A DNA stretch of 60,643 nt from Pauljensenia sp902373545 (lineage in GTDB: Bacteria > Actinomycetota > Actinomycetes > Actinomycetales > Actinomycetaceae). Of the stretch, positions 51,824-60,217 are shown in pieces. A program made the translations under genes and the position numbers. The stretch lies in NCBI RefSeq assembly GCF_041432775.1, contig NZ_JAPWAG010000013.1:1-60643 (forward strand), in the 5' to 3' direction. The notes under the pieces were generated by a model, which ran no database searches, was not told where the DNA came from, and was given only the letters and a program-made list of their open reading frames with translations. Numbering within the stretch: the stretch's first letter is position 1; the number at the start of each line of letters is the position of its first letter.

Positions 51824-53566
51824 TCAGTTGCCCGACGGAGTGCCGGAGGAGGTGGGCGAGGGGGTCGGTGACGGGGTTGCCGACGGCGTCGCCGAGGGGG
51901 TTGCCGACGGAGAGGGGTCGGACTTGCTCCACACGCCCGAGGAGTCCGGGGACTGCAGGATCGTCAGGTGATCGATGTTTGCTTCGCTGTCGATGAAAAC
52001 AGTGATCCCTCCGAGTGAGGAGTTGCCCCACGAAGGAGACGACGCAGTCTGGCCCGCGCATTTCCTCAACGGGGTAGCCCAGCCGTCGCGGTCCATATTC
52101 GTCGTCACAGAGGTAATGTCTGACTGGCACACGATCTGGACGGGCTGTCCTTCCACCGTCTGGATCGTCAGGTTCTGCCAGGCCTGCCAGCTGACGGTGA
52201 TCTGCTTGGTCGTCCCCACGGGCGCCCCGGTTAGGTCGAGCGTGACAGGGCGCAGGGGGCTCACGCCCTCCACCGAGCTCACCGTCCAATCCACGGTGTT
52301 GTTGCCCGGCGATGTCGCGACGGTCGAGCGGACCGTGGAGATCGTCTGCTGCGTTGCCTCGGTGCCGATGGCGGCCGTCGGCAGCGCGGCGATCATACCG
52401 AGAACGGACAGCGTGGTCAGCCAGCCGGCGCTGCGGTCGCGCAGGGCGGCAATCGCCAGGGACAGGCCGACGATGATCAGGCACACGCCGCCGCCGATGA
52501 CGATGATACGCGCGACCGTCTGCGACCCGGTCTCTGCGGTGATGAAGGGGATGGCGGGCCCCTTGTCAACCATGTAGATGCCGGCGAAGACAGCTGCCAC
52601 CACGAGGATCAGCAAACCGGTAATCGCCATGTTCGCGCGGGTAGAGACCACGCGGGGGCGGTGGGTCGGCATAGGGAGAGGGGCCCATCGACGAGGCCTG
52701 GGCGCGCTAGGCGGAGGAGTCCAGCCCGGGTGGGGCTGGGAAGGGCGGGCGGGGGCCGGGCGGGGCCCGGCCTGCGCGCTGGTGGCGCCGGGGGCGTCGG
52801 TCGCGGGCATGCCGTAGACGGGGTAGCCGGAGGGCGCCTGGGGTCCCTGCTGCCCGTTCATGGGGTTCCCCGCCACGTCACCAGCCGGGGTGGCCGCTCC
52901 GAAAGGGGCGGACTGGCCCTCCTGGGTGGCGGTGTACTGCGGAGTCCCGTACTGGGGTCCCTGCTGTCCGTTCATGGGGTTCCCCGCCACGTCATCAGCC
53001 GGGGTGGCCGCTCCGAAAGGGGCGGACTGGCCCCCTTGGGTGGCGGTGTACTGCGGAGTCCCGTACTGGGGTCCCTGCTGCCCGGGTGCGCCCGGGCCTT
53101 GGCTCTTCTGGCCTGACACGAGGAGGCCGATCACGAAAAGTGCCAGGCCGATGAAGACAATGGCGCTGATAACGATGCCCACAACGCCGAGGAAACTGAT
53201 GGAGGACACTAGCGACGACAGGCTGACCAACGCCAAGAACCCACCGCCGAGGACGGCAATGTCGAAGCGTCCCTCAATGGTTTCCTCAAGGTGGATGCGC
53301 CCGTCGGCTGCCTCGGGCAGCAAAAGCCACGCGAGCGCATAGGCGAGCGACACGATCGGCAGGAAGAAGGCGGCGATAACCACGAACACACGCACAAGCG
53401 ACAGGTCCCAGCCCTGACGCGCCGAAATGCCCGAGCAGACGCCTCCGATGACGCGGGGGTGCGCGCGATACCAGCCGGAGTTCCGCATCGACTCGAAGAA
53501 ACTGTGACGGGACGGGCGCTGCTGGAACGCGGCACCGGGGTCTGAGGGCCCCTGAGACCAACTCAT
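51824..53566 (-). CDS. PspC-domain membrane protein with long repeat linker
   Basis: A 580-residue protein. Residues 28-85 match the PspC domain (NSGWYRAHPRVIGGVCSGI, then LAYALAWLLLPEA), a membrane module tied to envelope stress. More spans follow to residue 155. A Gln/Gly/Pro-rich linker (160-290) contains a 38-residue unit twice and a partial third. Further spans occur near 310-410, and a secreted beta-rich domain is followed by a Ser/Pro/Thr tail that is a likely O-mannosylation target. GAGGAAG precedes the ATG. It is divergent from a sensor kinase that carries its own PspC domain, the common actinobacterial arrangement. Confidence 0.85.
   Translation of the reverse strand: MSWSQGPSDPGAAFQQRPSRHSFFESMRNSGWYRAHPRVIGGVCSGISARQGWDLSLVRVFVVIAAFFLPIVSLAYALAWLLLPEAADGRIHLEETIEGRFDIAVLGGGFLALVSLSSLVSSISFLGVVGIVISAIVFIGLALFVIGLLVSGQKSQGPGAPGQQGPQYGTPQYTATQGGQSAPFGAATPADDVAGNPMNGQQGPQYGTPQYTATQEGQSAPFGAATPAGDVAGNPMNGQQGPQAPSGYPVYGMPATDAPGATSAQAGPRPAPARPSQPHPGWTPPPSAPRPRRWAPLPMPTHRPRVVSTRANMAITGLLILVVAAVFAGIYMVDKGPAIPFITAETGSQTVARIIVIGGGVCLIIVGLSLAIAALRDRSAGWLTTLSVLGMIAALPTAAIGTEATQQTISTVRSTVATSPGNNTVDWTVSSVEGVSPLRPVTLDLTGAPVGTTKQITVSWQAWQNLTIQTVEGQPVQIVCQSDITSVTTNMDRDGWATPLRKCAGQTASSPSWGNSSLGGITVFIDSEANIDHLTILQSPDSSGVWSKSDPSPSATPSATPSATPSPTPSPTSSGTPSGN
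52841..53082 (-). repeat. 114-bp tandem repeat inside the PspC protein gene
   Basis: The word GGGTCCCTGC recurs at 52841, 52955 and 53069, exactly 114 bp apart; two full units and a partial one are nearly identical and in frame (38 residues each). Confidence 0.85.
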
Positions 53567-53724
53567 GATGAACTTCCTCTCGATGGGATCCGCATGAGAC
53601 GCGGATCGATACCACTACTCAACCAAACACGGGGTGGGTCGCGATAGTAGGGGACCCCCTGAACGATCCCTGATTGGCCCGGGGGGTACCCCGGCCTCGT
53701 ACGGGGGCGTGCCACAATGGATAC

Positions 53725-55017
53725 GTGAGCAGCCCCGTCAACAACCCGCGCCCCGGGTGGACCCCGCCGATTCCGGCACCGCCTTCCCGGCCCCCGCTCG
53801 TGCGTGCGACAGCCTCCAGCCCCGACATGCCCGCCCCCTGGATGGGGGGTGTGTGCGCTGGCCTGTCCGTGCACCTAGGCATCCCGGTCCTGCTCGTGCG
53901 CGTCCTCCTCATCGTGTTCACCGCGATGGGCGTGGGCGCATTCGCCTACCTGTGGCTGTGGGTGACGGTCCCCGAGGACGCGCCCGAGGCCAGCGCGTCG
54001 GGCACGCTCAGCCCCGGCCTCGTGCGTCTGCGCGAGGAAAGGGCCGCCCAGGTGTCGCGCAACCGCATGATCGTCACGGGCGTGGCGCTGCTGGTCGCCG
54101 CCCTGGCCGGCACGATCCTGAACGCAACGAGCACGCTCGATTGGCGTGACATGGGGGCCATCGTCTCGATCATCGCCGGTATTTCCCTGGTGTGGAGCCA
54201 GAGCCGCGAGGTGAGCAACTGGCGCTCCCTGCGTTTTATCGGCGCGGTTCTTGGCGGCATCATGCTCCTGAGCCTCGGCGTCGTGATGGTGGCCTCGCGC
54301 GACAACCCGCCCGTCATCCTGCTGCGCGGCGGCCTCATCGGGGCCGCCCTGGTCGCGGGCGTTCTCTTTGCGCTCGTGCCCATGTGGCTGCGCACGACGA
54401 AGGACCTGTCGCAGGCCCAGGCCCAGCGGGTGCGTGAGGCTGAGCGCGCGGACATCGCCGCCCACCTGCACGATTCCGTCCTCCAGACATTGACCCTCAT
54501 CCGCGCCTCCGCCGAGGACCCCGCACGCGTCCGCGCCATCGCCCTGACCGAGGAGCGGGAGCTGCGCGCCTGGCTCTACACGGGCCACGCGCAGGCTGCC
54601 GACTCTCTCGACGCCGCGGTCACCGAGGCCGTCGTCGGGGTCGAGAGCCGCTACGGCGTGCCCATCAGCGTGGTCGTCGTCGGCGACATGAGGCCGGGCC
54701 CCGGCGAGCTCGCGCTCGTGGCCGCCCTGGCCGAGGCCAGCCAAAACGCCGTGCGGCACGGCGCCCCGCCCGTCTCCGTCTACGTCGAGGTTCGCGCACG
54801 AGTCGTCGAAGCCTTCATCAAAGACAGCGGCGAGGGCTTTGACCCCGCCGCCATCGCCGCGGACCGCCACGGCGTGCGCGACTCCATCGTGGGGCGTATG
54901 CGCCGCGCCGGGGGAGAGGCCACGATTCGCCATCTCGCGCGCGGCACGGAAATCGCCCTGAGCATGCCTCGCTCCGATATTCTTGAAGAAACAGCGCCCA
55001 CCGGGAGGACACAGTGA
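53725..55017 (+). CDS. PspC-domain sensor histidine kinase
   Basis: A 430-residue NarL-type kinase. A proline-rich head is followed by a PspC domain (MGGVCAGLSVHLGIPVLLVRV, about 35-90) and further spans to residue 235. The HisKA_3 motif AAHLHDSVLQTLTLI carries the phospho-His, and an ATP-binding domain shows EASQNAVRHG and DSGEGFD. GTG at 53725 is chosen since conserved sequence starts soon after; CACAAT 7 bp upstream could be a -10 box for a leaderless transcript. The stop overlaps the response regulator start (GTGA). It probably senses envelope state together with the divergent PspC protein. Confidence 0.9.
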   Translation: MSSPVNNPRPGWTPPIPAPPSRPPLVRATASSPDMPAPWMGGVCAGLSVHLGIPVLLVRVLLIVFTAMGVGAFAYLWLWVTVPEDAPEASASGTLSPGLVRLREERAAQVSRNRMIVTGVALLVAALAGTILNATSTLDWRDMGAIVSIIAGISLVWSQSREVSNWRSLRFIGAVLGGIMLLSLGVVMVASRDNPPVILLRGGLIGAALVAGVLFALVPMWLRTTKDLSQAQAQRVREAERADIAAHLHDSVLQTLTLIRASAEDPARVRAIALTEERELRAWLYTGHAQAADSLDAAVTEAVVGVESRYGVPISVVVVGDMRPGPGELALVAALAEASQNAVRHGAPPVSVYVEVRARVVEAFIKDSGEGFDPAAIAADRHGVRDSIVGRMRRAGGEATIRHLARGTEIALSMPRSDILEETAPTGRTQ

Positions 55018-55664
55018 CCATCCGCATCCTCGTCATCGACGATCACCCCATGGTTCGCGCAGGGGTGCGCTCCGAGCTCCAAAACTCCGGGGCCGACCTT
55101 GAGATCGTCGGAGACGCCGCCGACGTCGACGGCGCCATCGCCGCGTGCCACGCCCTGACCCCCGACGTGGCCCTCCTCGACGTACACCTGCCCGGCGGCA
55201 ACGGCGGAGGCGGCGCCGAGGTCGCCAGCGCCTGCCGCGACATCAACGGCCTGCAATTCCTGGCGCTGTCCGTCTCCGACGCCGCCGAGGACGTCGTCCA
55301 GGTCATCCGCGCGGGCGCTCGCGGATACGTCACCAAGTCAATCTCCACCCCCGACCTCGTCGAGGCCATCGGGCGCGTCGCCGCCGGCGACGCCGCTTTC
55401 AGCCCCCGCCTGGCGGGCTTCGTGCTCGACGCCTTCGGCACGGGCGAGGTCTCCACGACCGACACCGAGCTGGACCTGCTCTCCGCCCGCGAACAGGAGG
55501 TCATGCGCCTCATCGCCCGCGGCTACACCTACAAGGAAGTCGCCCACGACCTGTTCATCTCCATCAAGACGGTGGAAACGCACGTGAGTTCCGTGCTGCG
55601 CAAGCTCCAGCTCTCCAACCGCAACGAGCTGACCCGCTGGGCCATGCAGCGCCACATCGTGTGA
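55014..55664 (+). CDS. LuxR/NarL-family response regulator, partner of the PspC kinase
   Basis: A 216-residue regulator starting at GTG inside the kinase stop. The receiver has IDDHPMVRAG, the phospho-Asp in VALLDVHLPGG, and the Lys in YVTKSIS. The C-terminal LuxR helix-turn-helix reads LSAREQEVMRLIARGYTYKEVA and IKTVETHVSSVLRKL. An unusual run of Gly codons (GGNGGGG) lies in the loop after the phospho-Asp. Targets probably include the PspC genes upstream (inference). Confidence 0.93.
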   Translation: MTIRILVIDDHPMVRAGVRSELQNSGADLEIVGDAADVDGAIAACHALTPDVALLDVHLPGGNGGGGAEVASACRDINGLQFLALSVSDAAEDVVQVIRAGARGYVTKSISTPDLVEAIGRVAAGDAAFSPRLAGFVLDAFGTGEVSTTDTELDLLSAREQEVMRLIARGYTYKEVAHDLFISIKTVETHVSSVLRKLQLSNRNELTRWAMQRHIV

Positions 55665-55797
55665 GGTCAGCCCTCTTTCGCGCGCGCCGATCGTCGACCG
55701 CGGACCCAGCTTGCTTACAATGGAATCCCGAGAGCGTGACAGCGCCTGACCGCCCCGCACGGACGGCCTCTTATATTTCTGCTACCTCGGAGGATGC

Positions 55798-57288
55798 ATG
55801 TACCGCATCGGTTTTGACAGTGATCAGTACGTCGAGATGCAGTCTCGACACATTGCGCAGCGACGAAGCGAGTTCGGCGGCAAGTTGTATTTGGAGTTCG
55901 GCGGCAAGTTGATCGACGACATGCATGCCTCGCGCGTCCTGCCCGGCTTCACGCCCGACAACAAGGTACGCATGCTGCGTGAGCTGGCCGATGAGGTGGA
56001 GATCATCGTCGCCGTCAACGCCAAGGATTTCGCGCGCCGCAAGGTCCGCGCCGACGTGGGCACCACCTATGATGACGAGGTTCTGCGCCAGATCGACGAG
56101 TTCCGCGAGCGTGGCCTGTACGTCGGTTCTGTCGTCATCACGCAGTGGACGGACGACAACAAGGCGGCCGCCGAGGTGAAGGAGCGCTTCGAGAAGCTCG
56201 GCATCCGCGTCTACCGCCACTTCCCGATCCCCGGCTACCCCTCGGACGTCGAGCGCATCGTCTCGGACGAGGGCTACGGCGCGAACGAATACGTGGAGAC
56301 CAGCCGCGACCTCGTCGTCGTGACGGCTCCCGGCCCGGGTTCGGGCAAGATGGCGACCTGCCTGTCGCAGCTGTACCACGACCACAAACGCGGGATCGAG
56401 TCGGGGTACGCGAAGTGGGAGACCTTCCCGATCTGGAACATTGCGCTGGATCACCCTGTCAACGTCGCCTATGAGGCGGCCACGGCCGACCTCGACGACG
56501 TCAACATGATCGACCCCTTCCACCTCGAGGCCTACGGGATCAAGACCGTCAACTACAACCGTGACGTCGAGATTTTCCCGGTGTTGAGCCGTCTGTTTGA
56601 GAAGATCCTCGGATCTTCCCCGTACAAGAGCCCCACGGACATGGGCGTGAACATGGCGGGTCACTGCATCGTCGATGACGAGGCCTGCAGGGAAGCCTCG
56701 CGCCAAGAGATCATCCGCCGCTACTACAAGGCCCTCGTGACCGAGAAGAAGGAGATGAGCGAGCCGATTCAGTCCAGGCGCATCTCCCTGCTGATGAGTC
56801 GCGTCGGCGTGGGCCGCATGGACCGCCCGGTCGTGCGCCCCGCCCTCGAGCTGGCCGAGGCCACGGGCCAGCCCGCCGCCGCCATGGAACTGCCCGACGG
56901 CCAGATCGTCACGGGTAAGACGTCGGCGCTGCTGGGCTGCTCCTCGGCGATGCTGCTCAACGCGCTCAAGAGGCTCGCGGGCCTGCCCGATGAGGTCCGG
57001 CTCCTCGCACCCGAGTCGATCGAGCCGATCCAGCGCCTCAAGACCCACGACCTGGGTTCACGCAACCCGCGCCTGCACACCGACGAGGTCCTCATCGCCC
57101 TGGCCGTGTCCGCCAACGGCGACGATAACGCACGCCGCGCCCTGGACCAGCTGGGCAGCCTGCGCGGCTGCGACGTCCACGAGTCCGTCATCCTCGGCCC
57201 CGTCGACGAGGGTATCTTCCGCTCCCTCGATATCCAGGTCACGACCGAGCCCGTGTACGCGACGAAGTCGCTGTACCGCAAGAAGTAA
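55798..57288 (+). CDS. DUF1846 family protein
   Basis: A 496-residue cytosolic protein of full family length. It contains a glycine-rich nucleotide-binding-like segment, VVVTAPGPGSGKMATCLSQL, and conserved stretches such as HPVNVAYEAATADLDD and NRDVEIFPVLSRL. GGAGG lies 5 bases before the ATG. DUF1846 proteins are widespread and structurally solved but without an assigned reaction; a role as a hexameric ATPase-like enzyme is speculative. It stands alone between the PspC regulator and the helicase. Confidence 0.92.
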   Translation: MYRIGFDSDQYVEMQSRHIAQRRSEFGGKLYLEFGGKLIDDMHASRVLPGFTPDNKVRMLRELADEVEIIVAVNAKDFARRKVRADVGTTYDDEVLRQIDEFRERGLYVGSVVITQWTDDNKAAAEVKERFEKLGIRVYRHFPIPGYPSDVERIVSDEGYGANEYVETSRDLVVVTAPGPGSGKMATCLSQLYHDHKRGIESGYAKWETFPIWNIALDHPVNVAYEAATADLDDVNMIDPFHLEAYGIKTVNYNRDVEIFPVLSRLFEKILGSSPYKSPTDMGVNMAGHCIVDDEACREASRQEIIRRYYKALVTEKKEMSEPIQSRRISLLMSRVGVGRMDRPVVRPALELAEATGQPAAAMELPDGQIVTGKTSALLGCSSAMLLNALKRLAGLPDEVRLLAPESIEPIQRLKTHDLGSRNPRLHTDEVLIALAVSANGDDNARRALDQLGSLRGCDVHESVILGPVDEGIFRSLDIQVTTEPVYATKSLYRKK

Positions 57289-57297
57289 TCACCTGCC

Positions 57298-57345
57298 CGA
57301 GGCCGGGGTTTCCTTCGCGTTCGCGCGCGGGAGGCCCCGGCCTCG
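57298..57345. terminator. terminator-like inverted pair of the 14-bp repeat
   Basis: CGAGGCCGGGG (57298-57308) pairs perfectly with CCCCGGCCTCG (57335-57345) across a 26-nt loop, 9 bp after the DUF1846 stop. Confidence 0.65.
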
Positions 57346-57347
57346 TC
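57334..57347 (-). repeat. 14-bp dispersed repeat, exact copy
   Basis: Reads GACGAGGCCGGGGC on the minus strand and forms the right arm of the hairpin after DUF1846. Confidence 0.85.
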
Positions 57348-57424
57348 GTGTGCCGCCTTTCGTGGTTGGCGCCACCCGGGGCGGGGGTCGCAGGTGAGGG
57401 TGGGGCGGTTTAGGCTTGGAGTCG

Positions 57425-60217
57425 ATGAGTGACGCGACTTCTTTGCCTGACCTTGGTTTCCTGATCGGCCCCGAGGACGACTACGTGCCGCCGGAGGCGC
57501 CCGCCTTCGATGTCGAGGATGCGCTGGGGGCGGACGACGACGGCGCTTGGCCCGAGATCACTGTGCCCGGCGGCGCCTTCGGGGAGCCTTCCGTGTGGGA
57601 GGAAGCCCCGGCCTCGTCCGTGCCCGTGTGGGACGAACCCCGGCGCCCGGGCGTGGACCCCGATTCCCTCACGCGCGGCCTGAACGACCGTCAGCGCGAG
57701 GCCGTCACGCACGCGGGTTCGCCGCTGCTGATCCTGGCGGGCGCGGGCTCGGGCAAGACGCGCGTGCTCACGCATCGCATCGCCTACCTGCTGGCCACGG
57801 GCCGCGCGCGGGCAGGCCAGATCCTCGCGATCACGTTCACGAACAAGGCGGCGGCCGAGATGCGTGAACGTGCGGGGGTCCTCGTGGGCGACGACGCGCG
57901 GCGCATGTGGGTCTCGACCTTCCACTCGGCCTGCGTGCGCCTGCTGCGCTACGAGCACGAGGCGGCGGGGCTGTCCTCGTCCTTCACGATCTACGACGCG
58001 CAGGACTCTCAGCGCCTCATCCAGATGGTCCTCAAGGCCCAGGACGTGGACATCAAGCGCTTCACACCGAAGATGGTGGCCGCGCGCATCTCGGATGCGA
58101 AGAACGAGCTGATCGGGCCCGCGCGCTACGCGGAGCTGGCGGGCAAGGATCCGGTGTCGCGCATCGTCGCCGCCGCCTACGTCGAGTACGACAAGCGCAT
58201 GCGCGCCTCGAATGCCCTGGATTTCGACGACCTCATCATGCGCACGGTCGAGCTGCTGCGCGATAACCCACTGATCGCCGAGCACTACCACCGCCGCTTC
58301 CGACATATCCTCGTGGACGAATACCAGGACACGAACCACGCGCAGTACGTCCTCGTGCGCGCCCTCGTGGGTGACGGCTCTGACGGCGTCGATCCCGCCG
58401 AGCTGACGGTCGTCGGCGACTCCGACCAGTCGATCTACGCCTTCCGCGGGGCCACGATCCGCAACATCGAGGAGTTCGAGCGCGACTTCACGGGCGCGCG
58501 CACCATCCTGCTCGAGCAGAACTACCGCTCGACGCAGAACATCCTGTCGGCTGCGAACGCCGTCATCGCCCGCAATACGGGGCGCCGCGCGAAGAACCTG
58601 TGGACGGCCTCGGGCGATGGCGCGCTCATCACGCTGGACGCCGCCGATTCCGAGCACGACGAGGCGCGCTTCGTCGTCGGCGAGATCGACCGCCTGGCCG
58701 ACGCGGGTACCGACTGGGGCGACATCGCGGTCTTCTATCGCACGAACGCCCAATCCCGCGCGCTGGAGGAACTCCTCGTGCGCCAGGGCATCCCGTACCG
58801 CGTCGTCGGCGGCACACGCTTCTACGAGCGCCGCGAAATCAAGGACGCCCTGGCCTACCTGCAGGTCATCTCCAACCCGGACGACACGGTTGCGGCCCGC
58901 CGCGTCCTCAACGTCCCCAAGCGCGGCATCGGCGCCAAGGCCGAAGAAGCCATCGCCGCGCACGCCGCCCACTACGGCATCTCGTTTGGCGCGGCCCTGC
59001 GCCACCTGTGGCTGCGCGCAGGCTGCCCCGCGGGTGAGGGCGAGGGGATCGACGTCGACGCGCTCGCTCGTCCCGTGTCCTCCGACGAGGCCGGGGCTGC
59101 GCCTGCGGATCCCGTCTCCGCCGCGACGGGGGAGGGGGCCAAGCCCGCGGGCGAGCGGGAGGAAGCCACGGCCTCGTCCCCGGATTCTGTGGAGCGTGAG
59201 AGCGCGCCCGATCCCGCGAGCGTGCCCGAGGTCGTGGGCATCACCGCCCGCGCTGCGAAGTCGGCGGCAGCATTCTGGGGACTCATCGAAACCCTGCGCG
59301 CCGCCGAAGCGCGCGGCGCCTCACAGGCCGACATCCTTGAAGAGGTGCTCGACCGCACCGGCTACCTGGCTGAGCTGCGCCGCAGCGAGGACCCGCAGGA
59401 CGCCTCGCGCGTGGAAAACCTGGCGGAACTGCACTCGGTCGCGGGAGCCTTCGCGGCCGACGCACCCACCGGGACTCTCGCGGACTTCCTCGAGCGCGTC
59501 GCCCTCGTCGCCGACTCCGACCAAGTGCCCGCCGAAGGCGAACGCGGCGGACAGGTCACCCTCATGACCGTCCACACCGCGAAGGGCCTCGAATTCCCCG
59601 CCGTGTTCGTCACCGGCATGGAAGACGGCACCTTCCCGCACCAGCGCAGCCTCGGCGACGAAACCGAGCTGGAGGAGGAGCGCCGCCTGGCCTACGTGGC
59701 GATCACCCGCGCGCGCGAACGCCTCTACCTGACGCGCGCCGCCGTGCGCAGCGCGTGGGGCACCCCGCAGGAGATGCCGCCCTCGAGGTTCCTCGACGAC
59801 ATCCCCGCCGAACTGCTCGACGTGCGCCGCGCGGCCACCTCCGGGGAGCGTATGCGCGCCTCCTACGGGGGTTCGTATGGGTCCGGTTCCTACGGGCGTT
59901 CGCGCGGCTCGGACGGTCGCGACCCGTGGGGTGACACCGACACGGGTGCCTTCGGGTCGGGGCGCCGGGGCGCGGCCGCCCAGCCGTCCGGCGTGCGCAA
60001 GGTGACGCGCATGGGCGTGGCTCCCGCCGCGGCAGCCACCGAGGACAAGCCCGTCCTCGCGCTCAAGGTCGGGGACCGTGTCAAGCACGCGACCCTGGGT
60101 GCCGGCACCGTCACCGGCGTCGAAGGCGAGGGGCCGCGTACCGTCGCCCGGATCCGCTTCGGCATGGCCGAAAAGCGCCTCCTCGTGCGCATGGCCCCGA
60201 TGGAGAAGATCTCCTAG
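57425..60217 (+). CDS. pcrA: UvrD/PcrA-type superfamily 1 DNA helicase
   Basis: A 930-residue 3'-5' helicase for repair and removal of recombinase filaments. Motif I is AGAGSGKTRVLTH near residue 107, motif II DEYQDTNHAQY, motif III VGDSDQSIYAFRG, motif IV QNYRST, motif V VTLMTVHTAKGLEFPAV and motif VI EEERRLAYVAITRARERLY. Unlike typical PcrA it has about 80 disordered N-terminal residues and a 65-residue low-complexity insert (about 545-610) in the 2B region; both carry copies of the 14-bp repeat. The C-terminal 70 residues look Tudor-like (LKVGDRVKHATLGAGTVTGVEG), as in PcrA, which can bind RNA polymerase. GGAG precedes the ATG at 57425. Confidence 0.92.
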   Translation: MSDATSLPDLGFLIGPEDDYVPPEAPAFDVEDALGADDDGAWPEITVPGGAFGEPSVWEEAPASSVPVWDEPRRPGVDPDSLTRGLNDRQREAVTHAGSPLLILAGAGSGKTRVLTHRIAYLLATGRARAGQILAITFTNKAAAEMRERAGVLVGDDARRMWVSTFHSACVRLLRYEHEAAGLSSSFTIYDAQDSQRLIQMVLKAQDVDIKRFTPKMVAARISDAKNELIGPARYAELAGKDPVSRIVAAAYVEYDKRMRASNALDFDDLIMRTVELLRDNPLIAEHYHRRFRHILVDEYQDTNHAQYVLVRALVGDGSDGVDPAELTVVGDSDQSIYAFRGATIRNIEEFERDFTGARTILLEQNYRSTQNILSAANAVIARNTGRRAKNLWTASGDGALITLDAADSEHDEARFVVGEIDRLADAGTDWGDIAVFYRTNAQSRALEELLVRQGIPYRVVGGTRFYERREIKDALAYLQVISNPDDTVAARRVLNVPKRGIGAKAEEAIAAHAAHYGISFGAALRHLWLRAGCPAGEGEGIDVDALARPVSSDEAGAAPADPVSAATGEGAKPAGEREEATASSPDSVERESAPDPASVPEVVGITARAAKSAAAFWGLIETLRAAEARGASQADILEEVLDRTGYLAELRRSEDPQDASRVENLAELHSVAGAFAADAPTGTLADFLERVALVADSDQVPAEGERGGQVTLMTVHTAKGLEFPAVFVTGMEDGTFPHQRSLGDETELEEERRLAYVAITRARERLYLTRAAVRSAWGTPQEMPPSRFLDDIPAELLDVRRAATSGERMRASYGGSYGSGSYGRSRGSDGRDPWGDTDTGAFGSGRRGAAAQPSGVRKVTRMGVAPAAAATEDKPVLALKVGDRVKHATLGAGTVTGVEGEGPRTVARIRFGMAEKRLLVRMAPMEKIS
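57605..57618 (-). repeat. 14-bp dispersed repeat, exact copy
   Basis: Minus-strand GACGAGGCCGGGGC in the disordered head of the helicase, read as APASS. Confidence 0.85.
59084..59097 (+). repeat. 14-bp dispersed repeat, exact copy
   Basis: GACGAGGCCGGGGC in the low-complexity insert of the helicase, read as DEAGA. Confidence 0.85.
59165..59178 (-). repeat. 14-bp dispersed repeat, GTGGC variant, exact
   Basis: Minus-strand GACGAGGCCGTGGC in the same helicase insert, 68 bp after the previous copy, read as ATASS. Confidence 0.75.

Noticed and set aside
57410..59005. 531-residue minus-strand open frame opposite pcrA
   Set aside because: An antisense shadow of a well-supported helicase gene; its product is Val/Arg/Asp-rich without motifs.
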